Positions 62,231-64,000 of a stretch of DNA of 64,000 nucleotides are shown in pieces. The notes beneath the pieces are model-generated. The model was not told the origin of the DNA, did not search any database, and worked only from the letters and a program-made list of their open reading frames with translations. Every line of letters starts with the position of its first letter. Within the stretch, counting starts at the first letter, position 1. The translations under genes and the position numbers were made by a program. Where the stretch lies: NCBI GenBank assembly GCA_903837605.1, contig CAILVF010000014.1:25474-89473 (forward strand), in the 5' to 3' direction. The stretch comes from an uncultured Bacteroidales bacterium. Lineage in GTDB: Bacteria > Bacteroidota > Bacteroidia > Bacteroidales > FEN-979.

Positions 62231-62986
62231 ATGGGCAAGCTGATTTACACCATTATAAAAGCATCTGAAGAACCCAGGCAATTGACCAGGGTTCTGTCAG
62301 GCATGCACGGAATTTCTAATGCTGAATTTCTTGAGGTATCCTGTGAGGGCATTACAGCAGTGGTTTGCGATATTCAAAAGACAGGCATGGTTGCCGGCCA
62401 TGCTTCTGCAATGGACTATGCAGGAGTGATTGAAAAATTGTCAAAGGATTTTACGCTGCTTCCGGTAAGGTTTGGTTCCATCATGGAATCCGACGATGAC
62501 ATCAGGAAAATGCTTTCAGGGAACCATTTGGAAATTAAAAAAAACCTGCTGAAGGTTGAAGGCAAGGTTGAGTTCGGTTTAAAGGTTTTTTGTGATACGG
62601 AAAAACTGAAATCCGCCCGGAACATTGAACCTGGGATGAAAACGAAAAGCGCCACTGAAGCAGGGGCTTTGCATAATAATTCGGTTTACCTGGATTATGT
62701 GAATAAAAAACTTACCGAGTACAGACTTGAGGAATCAGTGTTGTCGTACGTTAATTCTGTCATTGAGGAGATCACAGATTGTTTTGCCGGCTTTGAAGCA
62801 AGCGGGAAGTTCAACAAGATGGTCAGCCCGGCCAATATTATCGATGCCCTGTTTCTAATTAAAAAGGAGATGACAGCCGAATTGATCAGCGTGGTACAAG
62901 ACCTTCAAACCCGGTATTCTGATCTCAATTTTATCCTGACCGGCCCCTGGCCTCCCTATAATTTTGTTGATATTACCATAAGCTGA
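62231..62986 (+). CDS. GvpF/L family protein
   Basis: 251 aa. Landmarks are 'LIYTIIKASEE', 'VIEKLSKDFTLLPVRFGSIME', 'NIIDALFLIKKEMTAEL' and 'GPWPPYNFVDITI'. Its closest neighbour in the cluster by the C-terminal motif is the protein at 61232. gvpK begins seven bases later. Confidence 0.9.
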   Translation: MGKLIYTIIKASEEPRQLTRVLSGMHGISNAEFLEVSCEGITAVVCDIQKTGMVAGHASAMDYAGVIEKLSKDFTLLPVRFGSIMESDDDIRKMLSGNHLEIKKNLLKVEGKVEFGLKVFCDTEKLKSARNIEPGMKTKSATEAGALHNNSVYLDYVNKKLTEYRLEESVLSYVNSVIEEITDCFAGFEASGKFNKMVSPANIIDALFLIKKEMTAELISVVQDLQTRYSDLNFILTGPWPPYNFVDITIS

Positions 62987-62993
62987 AAGCTAA

Positions 62994-63338
62994 ATGAGCG
63001 AAAACAAAATACTTTTTAGTACAGGCAATCTCGAAGGGCTTGCCGAAGATATAGGAAACATGACCAATACCGAAAGCTCAAAACTTAAGCTTCAGCCCGA
63101 TAATGCAGATTCAGGCCTGGCAAAACTTGTACTGACCCTGGTCGAGCTCATACGGAAACTGGTTGAAAAACAGGCCATGCGAAGGGTTGACGGCGGTTCA
63201 TTGACAGAGGAGGAAATTGAAAGGCTGGGAGAAACACTGATGAAACTGGAGCTGAAGATGGAGGAGCTCAAACAACACTTTAACCTTACCGACAGGGATT
63301 TAAATATAAATCTCGGTCCATTGGGTGATCTGATGTAA
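62994..63338 (+). CDS. gvpK: Gas vesicle protein GvpK
   Basis: 114 aa. 'GLAKLVLTLVELIRKLVEKQAMRRVDGGSLTEEEIERLGETLMKLE' is the GvpK core; it is part of the initiation complex. It is the last recognised gvp gene in the window. Confidence 0.95.
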   Translation: MSENKILFSTGNLEGLAEDIGNMTNTESSKLKLQPDNADSGLAKLVLTLVELIRKLVEKQAMRRVDGGSLTEEEIERLGETLMKLELKMEELKQHFNLTDRDLNINLGPLGDLM

Positions 63339-63361
63339 CAACAAACCTAAAAACCTCACCA

Positions 63362-64000
63362 ATGAAAACCCTGATTTACGTTCCCATTATACATTCCGGC
63401 GCCGACATGGGCTCTTTAGCTGAAGAAATGAATAGCAAAAGTGTGTCGGAACTGGGAGAAACTGTATGGCAGAAACACACCGAAACTGTAAACGCTTACT
63501 GGGATGCTATCGAAGCTTACTTTGAGAACCTCGAAATCTCAGTCAGATGGTTGAAAATATACCAGGATGGGCTGTTTGCAGATGGGGACATGGCAATGAA
63601 GATCATTGGAGAAGGTATAAAAGCGGGAAGTAAAAATTCGGAAGTAGTTTCACATCTCCTGAACCGCGGGGCAATTCTCATCAGGACGGAAGATTTTAAC
63701 ATGGTCAAGGCGGAATATGACGGAATCCAGTCTATACTGCAGTCAAAGAATAAATGGTTGAAACTTTTTCACCTGCTAAGATATAAGATTTTAAAACCTG
63801 TTCTTTTAAACCGGAGGGATAAGTATATCGCAGGCAGGATAAACGCTACACTTGAGAAAGGTGAAACCGGGATATTGTTTATCGGAGCTTACCATAATGT
63901 TGTGAAAAGGCTGCCGGGGGATATTGAGGTGATCGAGGTCAAAGAAATTGCGAAAATCAGGAAATACCAGAGGGCAATTCAATCTAAATCAAAAATCAGC
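63362..64000 (+). CDS. Unrecognised protein after gvpK (3' truncated)
   Basis: Open from the ATG at 63362 to the window end, at least 213 aa. The start reads 'MKTLIYVPIIHSGADMGSLAEEM'. Near residue 180, 'GILFIGAYHNVVKRLPGDIEVIEV' has the feel of a nucleotide- or metal-binding strand-loop, but I do not recognise a family. There is a gap of 23 bases after gvpK on the same strand, so it is likely co-transcribed with the vesicle genes. Confidence 0.65.
   Translation, partial: MKTLIYVPIIHSGADMGSLAEEMNSKSVSELGETVWQKHTETVNAYWDAIEAYFENLEISVRWLKIYQDGLFADGDMAMKIIGEGIKAGSKNSEVVSHLLNRGAILIRTEDFNMVKAEYDGIQSILQSKNKWLKLFHLLRYKILKPVLLNRRDKYIAGRINATLEKGETGILFIGAYHNVVKRLPGDIEVIEVKEIAKIRKYQRAIQSKSKIS

Overview
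The window looks like chromosomal DNA of a Bacteroidota member, most likely order Bacteroidales. The evidence is a Type IX secretion C-terminal tail, TAnnTTTG promoter boxes with a TTG about 20 bp upstream in front of several genes, a FISUMP-domain protein, and a peptide system matching the 'GG-Bacteroidales' precursor / radical SAM / pseudo-radical SAM families. Ferredoxins, an Hdr-like complex and an exported rubrerythrin suggest an anaerobic or microaerobic life. I see no insertion sequence, prophage, CRISPR array or rRNA, and one tRNA (Pro, UGG).

Region 1 (1-9.5 kb): a truncated T9SS cargo protein, rsmE, a DUF4159 protein, and a tightly coupled five-gene operon for an Hdr/Qmo-like electron-transfer complex. 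The operon ends in a membrane protein that fuses a DsrM-like cytochrome b part to a DsrK/HdrD-like part. Region 2 (9.5-26 kb): housekeeping genes. valS, a DUF58 protein, trxA and dnaE are on the minus strand. DUF2231, rubrerythrin, rpsP-rimM-trmN6, a C26 amidotransferase lipoprotein, marC, a YwqK-like lipoprotein, gdhA and a BatA-like protein are on the plus strand. Arrays of 7-bp repeats sit in frame inside the hdrA-like gene and valS.

Region 3 (26-38.4 kb): a ribosomally made, modified peptide system. It has a 69-aa double-glycine precursor with two CxC motifs, a radical SAM maturase, a pseudo-radical SAM partner, an FtsX/MacB permease with its own ATPase, and a C39-peptidase ABC exporter. 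A convergent histidine kinase / NtrC-type regulator pair follows. The precursor gene and an unrecognised membrane-anchored protein at the far end (37508) have the same promoter architecture: helically phased AT-rich palindromes followed, at the same distance, by a sigma-54 (GG-N10-GC) promoter. They are therefore probably one regulon of the adjacent regulator. Region 4 (38.4-40.8 kb): FISUMP, YceI and Spy-like exported proteins, a strong terminator, and tRNA-Pro.

Region 5 (40.8-64 kb): four signalling genes (CheB-CheR-PAS fusion, hybrid PAS kinase, REC-PAS-kinase, NtrC-type sigma-54 activator) lead into a gas vesicle cluster that starts behind a sigma-54 promoter. The cluster carries three GvpA-family genes, five GvpF/L-family genes, gvpN, gvpG, gvpO, gvpK, a GvpH/Hsp20 protein, an ArsA/Get3-like ATPase and a CDC48-like double AAA ATPase. 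One GvpF/L protein carries a J domain, and there is also a six-CxxCxGxG zinc-type protein. Two coiled-coil repeat proteins sit where gvpC would be expected, one with a winged-helix-like end. The combination suggests chaperone-rich vesicle assembly switched on through a sensory sigma-54 cascade. The window ends inside an unrecognised gene that probably continues the cluster.
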